Shown: in pieces, positions 9,924 to 21,525 of the stretch
Layout of the letters: every line of letters starts with the position of its first letter
How positions within the stretch are numbered: position 1 is the stretch's first letter
NCBI GenBank assembly: GCA_025769875.1
Contig: JAGFNK010000194.1
Coordinates: 25,625 to 89,624, forward strand
Length of the DNA: 64,000 nucleotides
Source of the DNA: Russula earlei
Lineage: Eukaryota > Basidiomycota > Agaricomycetes > Russulales > Russulaceae
Reading direction: 5' to 3'
Position numbers and translations under genes: made by a program
The notes under the pieces: generated by a model
Databases searched by the model: none
Told to the model about the DNA's origin: nothing
The model's input: only the letters and a program-made list of their open reading frames with translations

Positions 9924-12900
9924 TTATATCTGGGGTCGTCCAGCCGAAGCGGAGTAGTATTCTTTTAGAAGTTCTGGGGCGTTGAGGTCATGATGGTCGA
10001 CCCATGAGTCATCTGATGCCGGGTATCCTTTCCAGTGTACGAGGTATTGAATCTTACGTGTCCGTCCAAATCTTCTTGTGTCTAGAATTGCTTCGATTTC
10101 GTATTCTTCCTCGTTTTCAATGGTTGGTGGAGGTCGTGTAAACGGCGTGCCATATTCCTCCGTCTCCTTATAAGGGAGAAGTAGGTTGACGTGAAAGACG
10201 TCATGTATCTTCATCGATGGCAGAAGTTGTAATTGATACGCAACTTTGGAAATTCTTTTTGTGATAGGAAATGGACCGTATCTTTTGGGCATCAGTTTGC
10301 GTGTTCCTCAGTGTTTTGAGGTTCTTCGCTTCTAGCCATACAAGAGTTCCTTCTTCCATTTCTTTGATGTCGGGTTTTAGGGGTTGTTGTTTACGTTCGA
10401 GGAGTTGTTGGGCATCCTGTCTTGCTTCTTCTAGTTGTTTTAGGCGATTGGTGGATGAGGGTACGTTGTTGTCTTCTAGACTGATGTCGATCTGGGGTTT
10501 GAATCCCATGAGGAGTTCGTGTGGTGATCTTCGTGATGTTTCATGTTTCCATGAGTTATGTGCATATTCTGCTAAAGGGAGCATTTTTGCCCAGGAATGT
10601 GGATGAGTCGTGGTCCAGGGTCTTAGGTATTGTTCTAGCCATGCGTTCATCCGTTCTGTCTGTCCATCGGTTTGGGGGTGGAACGCGGTGGACATGTTTT
10701 GTTTGATGCCTAGATTTTTACATAAGGCCTTTGAGAAGTTTGATGCGAATCGAGGGTCTCTGTCGGAGATGATTCTTTTGGGAACGCCAAACCAGGGTAC
10801 GAGGTGTTTCAAGTACTCATGTGCAACACCTGTTCCATCGATCGTTTTGTTACAGGGGATAAACTTTGTTGCTTTAGAGCACCCTTGATCGACTATGGTG
10901 AGGACACTGTCAAATCCTTCTGATTTTGGTAGGTCAGTAATGAGGTCCATCGATACATATTGAAAGGGGCCTTGTTCAACGTGTGTGTCGAGTGGGAAAG
11001 TCGTGGCCTTCTTTCTGGGTATATTGGTTTTGGACTCTTGGCATTTGGCGCAACCTTTGACGTATTGTTCTACTGAATTGTCGTAGTCTAGGTCCTTCGT
11101 AATGTTGTTTGACTAAGTCCCAGGTATTAGCTATTCCTGGGTGTCCTGCGAAGGGAGTGTCGTGGAATTGTCTTAGGATTTCTCGTCGTTTGTCAGGTTT
11201 GTCGGGTAGGTAGGTCTTTTTCGCGAATATTTCGGGTGGTAGTAAAGTGGTTTTTTGTTCTTCTACCCCCTTGTTAAGGTCTTTGCGACGAGAGAGTGTG
11301 TTGGTGATAGTGTGTGTATGTCCAGGGACGTGTTCCAAGGTGATATTAAAGTCTTGCATATATTGCATCCATCTGGCTTGTCGTCCTGTTAATTTTGTGG
11401 TTCTTTAAAGTACGTGAGATTTTTGTGGTCTGTTCTTATTCTGACTGGTTTGTCGGCTCCTAAGAAGAATGGTCCTCCGCTTTTTAATCCAAAAATCACT
11501 GCTGCTAGTTCTTTATCGTGAGCGTCATAGTTTCTTTCTGCATCTAATAGTGTTCTGGAATAGTAGGCAATTGGGTGAAAACCATCTTCATATTCTTGGG
11601 ATATAACTGCCCCTACAGGCGAATCCTGATGCATCAGTGTCTAGAACGAATTGTTTTGTCCAATCTGGGGTGCGGAGTACTGGGTAAGATACGCAAGGTT
11701 TCTTTTAGGATTTGAAAGGCTTGGTCTTCCTTTGTTGTCCATTCCCATTGTCTGTTTTTCTTTGTTAGGTCGTTCAATGGTCTTGCTTTTATGGAAAAGT
11801 TAGGGTATAAAATTTCGATAGAAGTTACAGAATCCTAGGAAACTTCTGACTTCTTTTAGCGTAGATGGGGTTGGCCAGTCTTTAATTCCTTTGACTTTGA
11901 CGGGGTCCATAGTTATTTTTCCTTCTCCTATAATTACTCCGAGGTATTCTACCTTTCTTTTTGTGGAATTGACACTTTTCTGGTTTAAGATAGAGATCGT
12001 GTTGCTTCAGTTTAGATAGTATATGATTGACTTTGAGCATGTGTTCTGTTTCATCATTTTGTGTGGCAATGATGATGTCGTCCATATAGATCTTCAACCA
12101 TCCTTGAGCGAGCTCTTCTTGGAAAATGTCGTCCATCATAGTTTGAAAGGTAGGCTGGAGAATTCGTTAGTCCGAAGAACATTACTGTAGGTTCGAACAG
12201 CCCGTCACTGGTTTTGAAGGCTGCTTTCCATTCGTCTCCTTCTTTAATCCGAATATTGTTGTAGCCCCATCTGACGTCGAATTTAGTAAAAAGTTCTTTT
12301 CCTGCTAGAGCGTGAATAAGTTCTGGGATTAAGGGTAATGGGTATACAGTTGGGTATCGTCCATTTGTTTAAGTTCCTATAGTCTTGTACCGGTCGGAAT
12401 TTACCATCTTTCTTTTTTATAAGGAAGAATCCACTGGCGTATGGCGAGTTAGACCTTCTTATCCGTTTAAGTCGTAAATTTTGTTCGAGGAATTTTCCCT
12501 GTTCTTCCTTTTCTTTAGGTGAGAGGGGGTATACCCTACAGTTGATTCGTGGTTAGGGGCGTCTTGTTTTAGGTCGATGGCGTGATCCCATTTTCTTCGG
12601 TCCAGGAAATCTTTCCGATTCTTGTTCCATAAATACCTGTCCATATGGATGGTATCGATGAGGGACTATTTCCTGCCAAGTTTTTGGTTTTTCCTGCATT
12701 TGCGATTCTGCTAATTGTTGTGTGATGGTGGTTTTGCATGATTGAGTTTGCAGCCATAGTTTCGTCGCCTTCTTCCCAGTCTTTTAGTGTTTTGATCCAA
12801 GCGGGAGTTTCTTGGTTTCCTTTAAGGGTGATTCTTCCCATGATAGTTCCTTTAGACCAATTTATTCTTGGGATTAGGTCGACTCTAGGAATGGATATCC

Positions 12901-13258
12901 TAGAATGATGTCGTCTTGTCCTATGTCTGCAACTAGGAATAGATGCGTATGTTTTTGTCCTAGCATTTTTAATTCCAGCTGGACGGTCTGAGTAACTTTT
13001 CCTGAACGATTGAGCGTTCCGTCGACGTTCTTGACGTTTCTGGCCGTGGTTAACTCTTTCGTTTGTAAGTGTAGCTCTTTTGTCATCTTGGGGGATATGA
13101 AGCATTCAGTAGCCCCACTGTCTATTAAGGCTTTTCTTTCGGCTTTGTTCGATCCAGTGTAAATAGTAACTGTGGTCTGTATTGATCTTTTCTTAGCATG
13201 GTACACTGGATCTGTATTTAAGGCCCGAGCGATCGCCGTCGCACTCAGGCGTCCGAAA
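9924..13258 (-). pseudogene. Gyp-1 pol (protease, RT, RNase H, integrase, chromodomain)
   Basis: Pol begins in the -1 frame relative to gag and overlaps its last codons. In order: aspartic protease (ALIDSGATECF at about 13120), RT (palm YMDDIIIA near 12080), RNase H (HDKELAAVIFGL near 11510), integrase with an H2C2 start (HDTPFAGHPG) and a DDE core (MDLITDLP, ISDRDPRF, DGQTERMN), a GPFPI/YQL module, and a chromodomain (YLVHWKGYPASDDSW near 10000). It makes and inserts the cDNA; the chromodomain usually steers integration to modified chromatin. Several single-base frameshifts (near 12880, 12600, 11960, 11640, 11390, 11080 and 10300) break the frame. Few are CpG stops, so small indels dominate in this copy; assembly indels cannot be excluded. 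Confidence 0.9.
11265..11277 (-). promoter_or_regulatory. Candidate central polypurine tract in Gyp-1 integrase
   Basis: TTAACAAGGGGGT on the minus strand is identical over 13 bases to the 3' polypurine tract at 8610-8622. It lies in the pol codons for DLNKGVEE, just upstream of the integrase H2C2 domain. Gyp-3 keeps it at 38125-38137. Lentiviruses and Ty1 use such an internal copy to prime a second plus strand. The role here is inferred from sequence identity and position only. Confidence 0.6.
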
Positions 13259-14044
13259 AACCCTGTTCTTCGTTCTCATCGTTCTCCTCTGAAAGCATCT
13301 TGATGAAGGTTTCCTTGTTTTCCTTGGATAGGGCCTTCGCGGCATTGACGACTTTAATGGCCGCGTTCTCTTCAATAATTTCCACCACGGGGGATTCGGA
13401 TGTGGTGACGGTGTTGGCGGCGCGTACGCGAGTTGTCTCGCGTTTCGGTTTCGTGGGGCAGTCGCGGGCCAAGTGTCCTCGAAGGGAGCAATGGAAGCAC
13501 CTTCCTTCTTCTCTGTGTTTCTGTTTTTCGGCTTCGGTGACTGCCTTGCGAGCGGCGCCCGCGGTGGTGTCCATCGTGTTCGGGTCACGTGGTGGGAGTC
13601 GCGGTCGTGCAGGTGTGGTGTTGCCTTGGTTGTTTCCACGGTTGGCCCATGCCGAGTTGACTAATCGTCCCCAGGGTCTGTTGTTTTGTGGTTGATTGGG
13701 GTTGCGTCCGCGTGTACTGGAATGGTCGGACAAGATCGCGCGTTTGCGCATCCAGACCCTGTGGTGTTTCTGTGCTGCTGCAACCCAATCTACAAAGGAG
13801 GTGGGGTCTTCGAGATCGAGGCACGATTCGACCAAAGATCGTGGGAGTCCCCACGCAAATAACCTCATGACTGTCAGTTCGTCGACGTCGAGTCCCACAC
13901 GTCTGGCCAGTAATTGGAATTCGGATATGTAGTCATCAAGCAGGCCATCCTTCATTTTTAGTTCTTTGAGTCGGTCTTGGGCCTTCTCGCGTTCCGCGTA
14001 GTCGGTGAACGCGCGTCGGAATTGCTGTCGCATGGCCTCCCACG

Positions 14045-14873
14045 TGTCAAGACACATACTGCTGATCCGTGTGGACTCAGGAGCAGGTGGGCAAGGGTCG
14101 GAACAGATGATATGCAGCGAAGGCGGCGTTGAACAAGAGGACGAGCCAAATGACGAGGAGGTACCAGATGGGGACTGGTAGGTGTTGCAAGAGACAAAGG
14201 CGAAGGCTGGAGGCCAGTGTAGCAAGGGGACTTTAAACAAGGCGGTCGTTGAAGAGTACCTTGGAAGCGAGGGGAATCTTTAGACTGAGCGGTCGCAGGG
14301 GAGTACCCAGGGAGATGAGAGTATCACAAATGGACAGTCTGACGACTGCCATACTTCATTGGGGCTTATATACAGTGTACAGGGTCGATTACAAAGACCT
14401 GGGACTATTCTAGACTCTTTGGTACCATCCAATAGGACTACAGAGGCATAAACTTGCTTGTGTCAAGTTTCAGGCTTACTGAGCGCATTACTGATCATTG
14501 TGGAGCGATGACATCATTATGATGTCACTGTGGAGTGCTTAGTGAGCCTATGAGGTCACTGTGGAGTTGCTCAGTCAGCTATGATGTCATTGGAGCCTGG
14601 ATGACATCAGATGATTTATGCAACAGTTTCTAAGAGTTTGTGCCGCTGTTTCGGGTCCTTGGTGGCTGGGTGGCCATGTGGCTGCCACGCGATGATTACC
14701 CGATTAGGAAACGGGTGCCTGGTCGTGTTATAGTGCCTTTGCAATAGCGATATCTTGCACTGCAAGGGGAATAGCCCAGAAAACGGAAGGGAGTTGGTAA
14801 TGCAAAATGAGAGAGGTCTCTCTTGAGTGAAATAGGACCATCTACGGTCAGGGCCTGGCCTTGGTTCGTAACA
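14045..14873 (-). mobile_element. Solo LTR, family LTR-F
   Basis: 829 bp, TGTCAAGACAC...GGTTCGTAACA, with TSD CCACG at 14040-14044 and 14874-14878. On the minus strand a TATA box (near 14370) is followed by a GGCAGTC...GACTGTCC hairpin (14332-14350) and ATTTGTG, much as in LTR-C, so the two families are related. It is the only copy in the window. Confidence 0.9.
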
Positions 14874-15050
14874 CCACGCTGTCAGCCCGAGTGGGATATT
14901 AGTGGGGTCATTTTGTACGTCTTCGAGCCACTGGTCCATGGCCTCGAGCCATCCTTCGACTTTGGGTCCTTTCATTAGTGAGAGAAAGTATGCACATTTC
15001 TTAATAGGATCTCTGGCAATTTTACTGTCGTGGTTCATAGACATGAATCT

Positions 15051-16012
15051 TGTCAAGACTCACTGTTGAACTATCCAGTTCAAGAGCAAGGGATAAGCTC
15101 GAAGACGAGTCGATAGACGTCCAAGACTGCGTGGGCAAGAAGTAGAATCCAGAGTAGTAACAGATACCAGAGAGGTATTGTTACTGTGAGAGTCGAGCAA
15201 TCACGCAGGGAAGAGGCCAGAATAGTCACAAGGGGACGGTCCTTAAAGGAGTATCCCAGGGTTAGAGAGTGCCGTAAACAAATGGACAGTCTGAGGACTG
15301 TCCGCTACTTTATTGAGCGCTTATATACTACAAGAGAACTGCTAAATAGGGAACAAGTCATAACCTTGTTATCAAGCACAATAGAGTGATGAGTAATAAG
15401 TCGGAGGACGCTTACTGAGCATGCTCGGTCATGCTCAGTAAGCTGCTGAGTAAGAAGACTCTTCTTGATGAGTAAGAGTTTCCACTGTCCACGTGTTTAC
15501 TACTTTTAGTGCACGTGTAAGCACCTGATTCATTTCTTGTTAGTTAGTTTAGGGCCGGTCATTTGAGGACTTGTAGTTTGGTTAGGGAATAGTGTCATCT
15601 TATAAGGCCCTTATATAGTTCTATTAGGGTCCTTAGAGTCGACCCTAATACTTCTATTAAGGTCCTTAGTATTGCCTTATAGTCGTTCTATAGTTATTAG
15701 AGTTGGTCTAATAACGCGTTGTAGGGCCTTTGATACTAGGTTAGTGCCTATTGTAGAGCTCCTAGGGTCGTTCCAAAGGGTCCTTAGGAAGGCCCTAATA
15801 CTGTCTTTTGTTGCTAGAAGGGTTGCCTTTAAGTGGGGCTTGCTGTATGTCGATTGTGCCGAGAATCGCTCGCGCAACAATGCGCGCGCGATATTGTGGA
15901 CACCTCTACTCACCCCTTTTGCTCGTGTGAACAGGGTGACACCATAGAGGCCAGGTTTCCTCCTATAAGGAAGGGTCCTTCAAGGGCCCTCTCCGGAGAA
16001 TGGTTCATGACA
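15051..16012 (-). mobile_element. Solo LTR-C in Gyp-1 gag
   Basis: 962 bp, TGTCAAGACTC...GGTTCATGACA, with TSD AATCT at 15046-15050 and 16013-16017. It is CpG-rich (GCGCGCGCGATATTG near 15880), so it is little decayed. It splits the Gag codons between FNRF and MSMNHDSK. Confidence 0.94.
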
Positions 16013-16808
16013 AATCTATTGAACGCAACTAAAAATGCATGTGTGCGCGCGCGGTCGCCATTGAAGAAGTCGGGGGGAATTCCCTCGAGTTTTCCATTAT
16101 TGGGGCCACGTGCGTTGCGGTCACGGTCTGCGCGTGTGTCGTAATCGTCGGGGTCGGGGTCGGGGCTCGGGGGTCGTATTCCACGGCCTCCCATTCCGGG
16201 GAATGAGGCGCGAGTGGGGGGTTGTGCTGTTCCGGATGAAGCGGGTTGTGGCTGGACCGGGTCGGGGTCGGTGGCGGCGACGAAAATGTTCGTCGTTGTC
16301 GTTGGTTCGAGCTCCATTGGAGCGTGAGTGACGGGGGTTGGTCCTGGCGCTGGGGCTTGGCTAGGAGCTCTAGACCTAGGGAGGGGTGTTCCTGAGGCTG
16401 TCAGTGTGGTGATATTGATGCCTCGAAGAGGACTTTGTTGGAGCCTAAAGGCTGGGCGAGCGATGCGTGTCGCTTCCCACGTGTCTCCATGCCTTTCGAT
16501 TTCGAACCAAAGGCCATAGAGGTGGCCAAGGGCTACCTTGGCACCCATCCAGTTGGCATAATAGCCGGTCCACAGCACACTGTCTTTCTGTATGGTGTAG
16601 AATTCGACACCATCGTCGAACATGGTTATGCTGGGGACATTCTTCTCTTGATCAGGCAACAGCTCAAAGGGGCATTTGAGAGCAGCCAGTCCTTCAATGG
16701 TAGGGACTTGATACCCTTTAGTCTTCCAGTCTCGAGTAGTAGTCATGTTGGAAGGATTCGATATATTTTCTGATGAGCGTGTGGTTCGGGGTCAAGGGTT
16801 CGAGTGCA

Positions 16809-16819
16809 AAGCTTGTTCT
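16809..16819 (-). promoter_or_regulatory. Gyp-1 primer-binding site, candidate self-priming type
   Basis: Two bases after the 5' LTR, the minus strand reads AGAACAAGCTT. It does not start TGG and I match it to no tRNA 3' end. It is the exact 11-base complement of AAGCTTGTTCT, which lies in this element's own LTR about 35 bases downstream of the TATA box, i.e. at the expected 5' end of the RNA. In Tf1 of fission yeast and related chromoviruses the first 11 bases of the mRNA fold back and prime at such a site. Family knowledge plus the exact match make this the best reading. Confidence 0.75.
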
Positions 16820-16821
16820 AA

Positions 16822-17313
16822 TGTCACCGACTGGGGGCGGTGTCGCTGACAAATCGTTTCACGCGTGAGACGTACGCACTGAGTCGAGCGAGACGACAAG
16901 TTCTCGCAAAGGTCGGGGATCTCGGTGACAACACAGCAAAGGCTAGTGTGTACCGCGGAGTGGAAAGACAATAAATAAGTCTTCGCGTTTGAAGACTTAG
17001 AGAGTGGAAGGAGTTTCTGAGTCGTTTGCTTGATTCCCTGCAAGCCTACAGTCCCGAAGCTAGAATCCAGTGATATTCACAAGAGAACAAGCTTAGAGCT
17101 TGTTCTCTGTTACTGACAGGTTTATATAGACAACTGTCCTATATATCAAATAGCAGACATGAGGTTGTAGCGAGACGATCGAGAATGGAACACGCTGGAA
17201 GGTGGTGGTACAGGTGAGGCTAAGTGAGTCATACGAACGCGCGGGAATCGTGAGGCTGTCCGGGTAGGCTTGTCCGGTTGCCGGTTCGGTCCGAGGGACC
17301 GGTATCTGTGACA
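16822..17313 (-). repeat. Gyp-1 5' LTR
   Basis: 492 bp, TGTCACCGACTGG...ATCTGTGACA. The TATA box reads TCTATATAAAC on the minus strand near 17135. The hairpin at 17082-17108 has 12-bp arms AGAGAACAAGCT around a 3-nt loop. Its downstream arm is the sequence complementary to the primer-binding site. Confidence 0.9.
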
Positions 17314-17315
17314 AA

Positions 17316-18297
17316 AGCTCTGATAGACAGTGGAGCCACAGAATGCTTCATATCCCCCAAATTGACAAAAGTGTAAACTAGCAAATTGTCCCCAGCTAGG
17401 AATGTCAAAAATGTTGATGGAACACTCAATCACTTGGGAAAAATTACTCAAGCAGTTGACTTAGAGTTGAAACTGCTAGGGCAAAGACACACACATCAAT
17501 TCTTAGTTGCAGACATAGGACAAGACGATATGATCTTGGGATACCCATTCCTAGAGTCAGTTAACCCAAAAATAAATTGGTCTAAAGGGACTATGATGGG
17601 AAGAATTGTCCTATCAGGAAGTCAAGCAACACCAGCATGAATAAAGGCATTAACGGACTGGGAGGAAGGGGACAAACTATGGCTACAAACTCAAATATGT
17701 AAGACTACCATAGCTCAACAATTGGCAGAATTTCAAATGGAAGACAAACCCAAAACTTGGCAAGAGATAGTTCCTCATCAATACCACTGATATGGACAAG
17801 TATTCATGGAACAAGAGTTAGAAAGATTCCCTGGACCAAGAAAATGGGACCACGCCATCAACCTAAAATCAGATGCCCCAATGACAATCAACTGCAGGTA
17901 TATCCCCTTTCACCAAAAGAAAAAGTGGAACAGGGAAAATTCATTGAACAGAATTTATGACTCAAATGAATAAGAAGATCCAATTCACCATACGCCAGTG
18001 GATTCTTCCTTATAAAAAAGAAGGACGGTAAATTCTGACCAGTACAGGACTATAGAAATCTAAACAAGTGGATGATACCTAACGTATACCCACTACCTCT
18101 AATTCCAGAGCTTATCCATGCCTTGGCAGGAAAGGAACTTTTCACCAAATTTGACATCAGATGTGGCTACAATAACATCTGGATCAAAGAAGGAGACGAA
18201 TGGAAAGCAGCCTTCAAAACTAGCAACGGGTTATCTGAACCAATGGTAATGTTCTTCGGACTAACAAACTCTCCAGCCACCTTTCAAACCATGATGG
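17316..18297 (+). pseudogene. Gyp-2 protease to RT fragment
   Basis: It reads KALIDSGATECF, NVKNVDGTLN, DIGQDDMILGYPFLE, then RT blocks [20 protein letters not shown] and [15 protein letters not shown], where the LTR-G fragment interrupts it. Several in-frame stops break it, some replacing Trp or Gln codons of the Gyp-3 protein (for example before IKALTDWEEG). The RT palm YMDD and most of the thumb are missing, deleted between here and 21918. Confidence 0.85.
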
Positions 18298-18533
18298 TGT
18301 TGAGGCAGATGGGCACAGGTTATGATAACAATGATAAGATCCTTAAGATCTATCAAAAGATATTTCAGTATTGTGTAAGACAAGACTATAATTCAGTAAT
18401 ACCTATCAAAAGATATCTACAATGGGTGATTAGATGTGAGAGATAAGATAGGAAACAGTAAGTACTCACTTCAGTATTGTGTAGGACAAGACTGAAGTGA
18501 TCTATCAAAATACGACACTCTTAGGCCCCATTT
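18298..18533 (+). mobile_element. LTR-G (Copia-G family) fragment
   Basis: TGTTGAGGCAGATGGGC... matches the first 236 bases of the Copia-G LTR (46257 and 54961) and ends at ACTCTTA. The remainder of the LTR and the adjoining RT codons of Gyp-2 are deleted: after the Harbinger element the sequence continues in Gyp-2 RT, not in LTR-G. The deletion therefore preceded the Harbinger insertion. Confidence 0.82.
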
Positions 18534-18924
18534 ACCAACCGAGAATTCTTGAATCTTGAACTTGAACTTGGATTTCGGTATTTTCCAGGGGTGACAGGAG
18601 TCACAGGCGTGATGAACGATAACTCAATTAACTAATATGAGTTTCTTTAATTATAATTTCTTTAATTATAATTATGAGCTCTTTCCCACCAGATTTGCAA
18701 ATTCGCTTGTTGTGATTGCATATTTGCATGTGTGCATATTCACATGAGGTAACACATGATTTGTAAAAAAAATATTTCTACATCGTGTCAGCCAGATGGT
18801 GATATGGAGGGCATAGTTTGTACATACATAAAATTCTATGCTAGTCAACATGCACCCTTTGGATTCTCATTCTCACATATTGCTCCCACATGTCACCAGC
18901 AATTCTGTCTCACCTGTGATTCAC

Positions 18925-20020
18925 TCACTCCCTCTCACACTGTGTCACTGGGCCTTCAGCAAGTTCACCAGCCTCCTCCTCATCTTGAGAGCCCATGTGG
19001 AGCTCAGCCACATCATCAAAGGCAGAAATCTCCCTAGGATCATACTCATGAATAAAATTGTGCAGTGCTGCAAGCGCAGCTGGGATGCATGCCTGAATTG
19101 ACATGTTATAGTTAAGGGGACGATTGAGTAATTGGAACCATTGCTTGAGGATTCCAAAGATGCGTTCTACGACATTGCAAGCTTGAGCATGACGCAGATT
19201 GAACAACTCCTCACACATGCATGGCCTGGGACAAATGTCAGTGAGAAAACTCAGGAGACAAGAAACATTACCTTGTGTTTGCACAACCCCATTTGGCAAG
19301 ATAGTACCACATGCCTCAATAAGGGGTGAGAAGTACATCTGATGAGGCAAAGCCTCCATTGCCAAGATAATACTTTCCACTTGGGATAAAAAAAATCAGA
19401 AAGTCGTGTGTCAAGGAAGAGTGTCACATTAGCAGTGGAACCCTCCCAACCAGTCAGGAGATAGGTGAAGCAGAGGTCAAAAGAACATGCCACAAGGCAG
19501 TTCTGTGTGATTACTCCTTTGTGGTTCCTTGCCATGTCATGCTCATCAGCAGTGGCAGAACACTTGATATGTGTGCCATTGACAGCACCTAGGGCATCCT
19601 TGAGATATGGATAGAGCTTAGGGTTACTTTGGATAAAGGGGTGAGGGGGCGAATTGGCATCAGGGAGCTGCACAAATGTGGTATAGAAGGGGGGGCTTGA
19701 GAGAACTCCAAGAATTTTTTAAAATACCTAACTGCCTGTCAGAACAAGTGTGAAGAAACCCAAGTGATATGTACTTTGAAATGGTGTGGGGTGACTGCTG
19801 GAAACGCTCTCCAACATGAGTTGATGACAGCCCTGTAACAGCAGTATAGAGGAAGATGGCGATTTGTTCTTCAATTAGGACATGTCATGATGAGGCAACA
19901 CTGAGGTTTTGGATGGTCTGCCAGAGGGGTGTCAAAGACATGTTTATGTACTCCAAGCTTGCTCCGAATGCGCTCTGGATGGCCAGTGAGTAGTTCATGA
20001 ACTCATGCAGCCCCAGTTAA
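18925..20020 (-). pseudogene. Harbinger transposase (DDE_Tnp_4 type), decayed
   Basis: The minus strand reads EEQIAIFLYTAVTGLS, ERFQQSPHTISKY, then PKLYPYLKDALGAVNGTHIKC, GWEGSTAN, LTPYRG and ELFNLRHAQACNVVERIFG, the order of motifs in fungal Harbinger transposases. The first catalytic Asp is normally in GA(V/I)DGTH; here it is Asn, from a G-to-A change that fits a lost CpG. The DSR block is also altered (ANVTLF). Stops and small frameshifts divide the frame. The C-terminus ends EGPVTQCERE. The protein would have cut and joined the element ends. Confidence 0.82.
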
Positions 20021-20336
20021 TGCTGATGTGTGATATAGAATACGACAAGGACAGATGGCTTGGAGGAGTTGTATATATGCTTCACAGCAAAGCAAGACAA
20101 GAGTTGACATATGCAAGAGGACCACAAGTCGTTGGCGTCGCTTCTTTACCAGTCATTGATTGGGCATTGGGGGGGGAAATGATGGGATGGACAACGCAAC
20201 GCTTTGAAAGTTTTTCTTTGCCGCCAAGCAGACTGAGTCAGCATAGACAGACTCAGTCCACCCTGTGACCCCATGATACCATCAATGACAAATTTATTTT
20301 ACATACACATAACACATGACAACATGACATTTGAAA

Positions 20337-21525
20337 TTAAAATTTCAATTTGGTTTGTGCTAACATATTACATATGTATTGACATGCAAGATCACGCAAT
20401 TCTGGATCCTTATCTAATCCAAGTGTGAGGTAACTATCAACATCTGCAATATTGCCATTGGAGAGGAGGCTGAGTGCTGGGACAATGTTGCCCGTTGGCA
20501 GCCAGTGACCATCCTTGATATCAGTGGCAAGGGTTTTGACTGCCAGCGACTGACGCGCATGCTCAGGATTTGTCATAAGCACAGGTACAACAGCACCCAT
20601 AGATGCATTCCCAAGTTGTTCATCAAGTGAGGGTGCAGCTTCAAGGGCGGGCTCAGGCTTGGGCTCATTGAGAGCTTGCACAGTCAAGTCAAAGGACTCA
20701 ATGACCCTGTTCATGACTGCTGACATACCAATGACAGTAGATGCCACAGTGTTGGTCCTTTGTCTTTTGCTTGACATTTCACTTATGGAGACATGATTGG
20801 ATCTATGCTTCTGAACTGAGAAGCAGGGTGAGAGGAGAGGCATTTGATAGTGAAGTTGATGAGAAACGCACCACCATCAAATTGAGATCTGAATGAGTTG
20901 GGGGACAGACAAGAAGGTGACTGGGATGGAGGAACTGAATCTGCACAAAGTGTTTTCTGTGTACCCCAATAGGCACTTTTGCCTTTGGATTTTGATCCAA
21001 CGAGAGACTCCATAGCCTCACAATGTGACCAGCCCTTGTTGCGGTACTTCTTGGCACTTGGTTTTTTCTGCTAAGGTCAGATGTTGTTAAAGAAGCAGGA
21101 GTTATACACACACCTTGACTAAATTGGCCCACTGCCCCTCCATTTCTAACCCTACATCCACTCCTTTCTCATCATCCCAGGGAAACCTAGACTGTAGCTT
21201 GAGGAAGGAGATGATACTGTATTCAGTCTTCAACTGTTGGATGGCATCAGCATTGAGGGAAGGGATGAAGTGGACAATACAGCACCCTGTTCCATTTTGT
21301 TTTGCATGTGCTCTCAGTCTTGATGCCACCCTTCTCATGAAGGGGGTTGATCTGAGAGGCTGCGTTGTTGAAGATGTGGTCCTTGAACATAGAGTTGGAG
21401 GTCATTTTGTCCCTATGCTCCAAAAGAAAATCTAAAAAGGCCACTTCATCCTTAGTTGTCCATGTGGCATTACCATCTGCTTGACTTTCTCCCACAGAAG
21501 AATCAGAGGCTGAGTGGGTCTGCAT
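20337..21525 (-). pseudogene. Harbinger partner protein, Myb/SANT-like
   Basis: Starts MQTHSASDSSVGESQ and has a Trp-spaced Myb/SANT or MADF-like region (NATWTTKDEVAFLDFLLEHR ... CKTKWNR ... FPWDDEKGV ... WANLVKV). It then has a Lys-rich KKYRNKGWSHCEAME segment and a C-terminal part ending DLACQYICNMLAQTKLKF. In Harbinger elements such a partner binds the ends and brings the transposase into the nucleus. The frame changes between segments; at least one change looks like a short intron near 21100, others may be decay. Confidence 0.75.

Larger units (their letters stand above)
13245..16746 (-). pseudogene. Gyp-1 gag, interrupted by two solo LTRs
   Basis: Capsid/nucleocapsid gene starting MTTTRDWKTKGYQVP. 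Order of parts: an N-terminal region (WMGAKVALGHLYG), an acidic Pro-rich linker, a retrotransposon gag core (WEAMRQQFRRAFTDYAE ... DYISEFQLLARRVGLD ... WGLPRSLV) and a zinc knuckle CFHCSLRGHLARDC near the C-terminus. LTR-C is inserted at 15051-16012 and LTR-F at 14045-14873. If both insertions and one TSD copy of each are ignored, the remaining 1701 bases form a whole number of codons (566 plus stop) with the frame kept at both joints. Gag was therefore probably intact when it was hit. Confidence 0.88.
8116..17313 (-). mobile_element. Gyp-1: Ty3/gypsy chromovirus-type retrotransposon
   Basis: Minus-strand element with two 492-bp LTRs, a primer-binding site, gag, pol (protease, RT, RNase H, integrase, chromodomain), a third ORF and a polypurine tract next to the 3' LTR. 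Two solo LTRs (LTR-F and LTR-C) sit in gag. It is the most CpG-rich of the three Gyp copies. The flanking 5-mers differ (GTGAC left, AAAGC right), so there is no TSD, and the two LTRs differ clearly by eye. The copy may therefore come from recombination between elements rather than one insertion. Its right end abuts Gyp-2 in the opposite orientation. Confidence 0.92.

Noticed and set aside
16785..16821. GGGTTCGAGTGC next to the Gyp-1 5' LTR as part of a tRNA or tRNA-derived primer site
   Set aside because: It resembles a T-arm, but there is no acceptor stem or CCA. The 11-base match to the LTR explains the site better.
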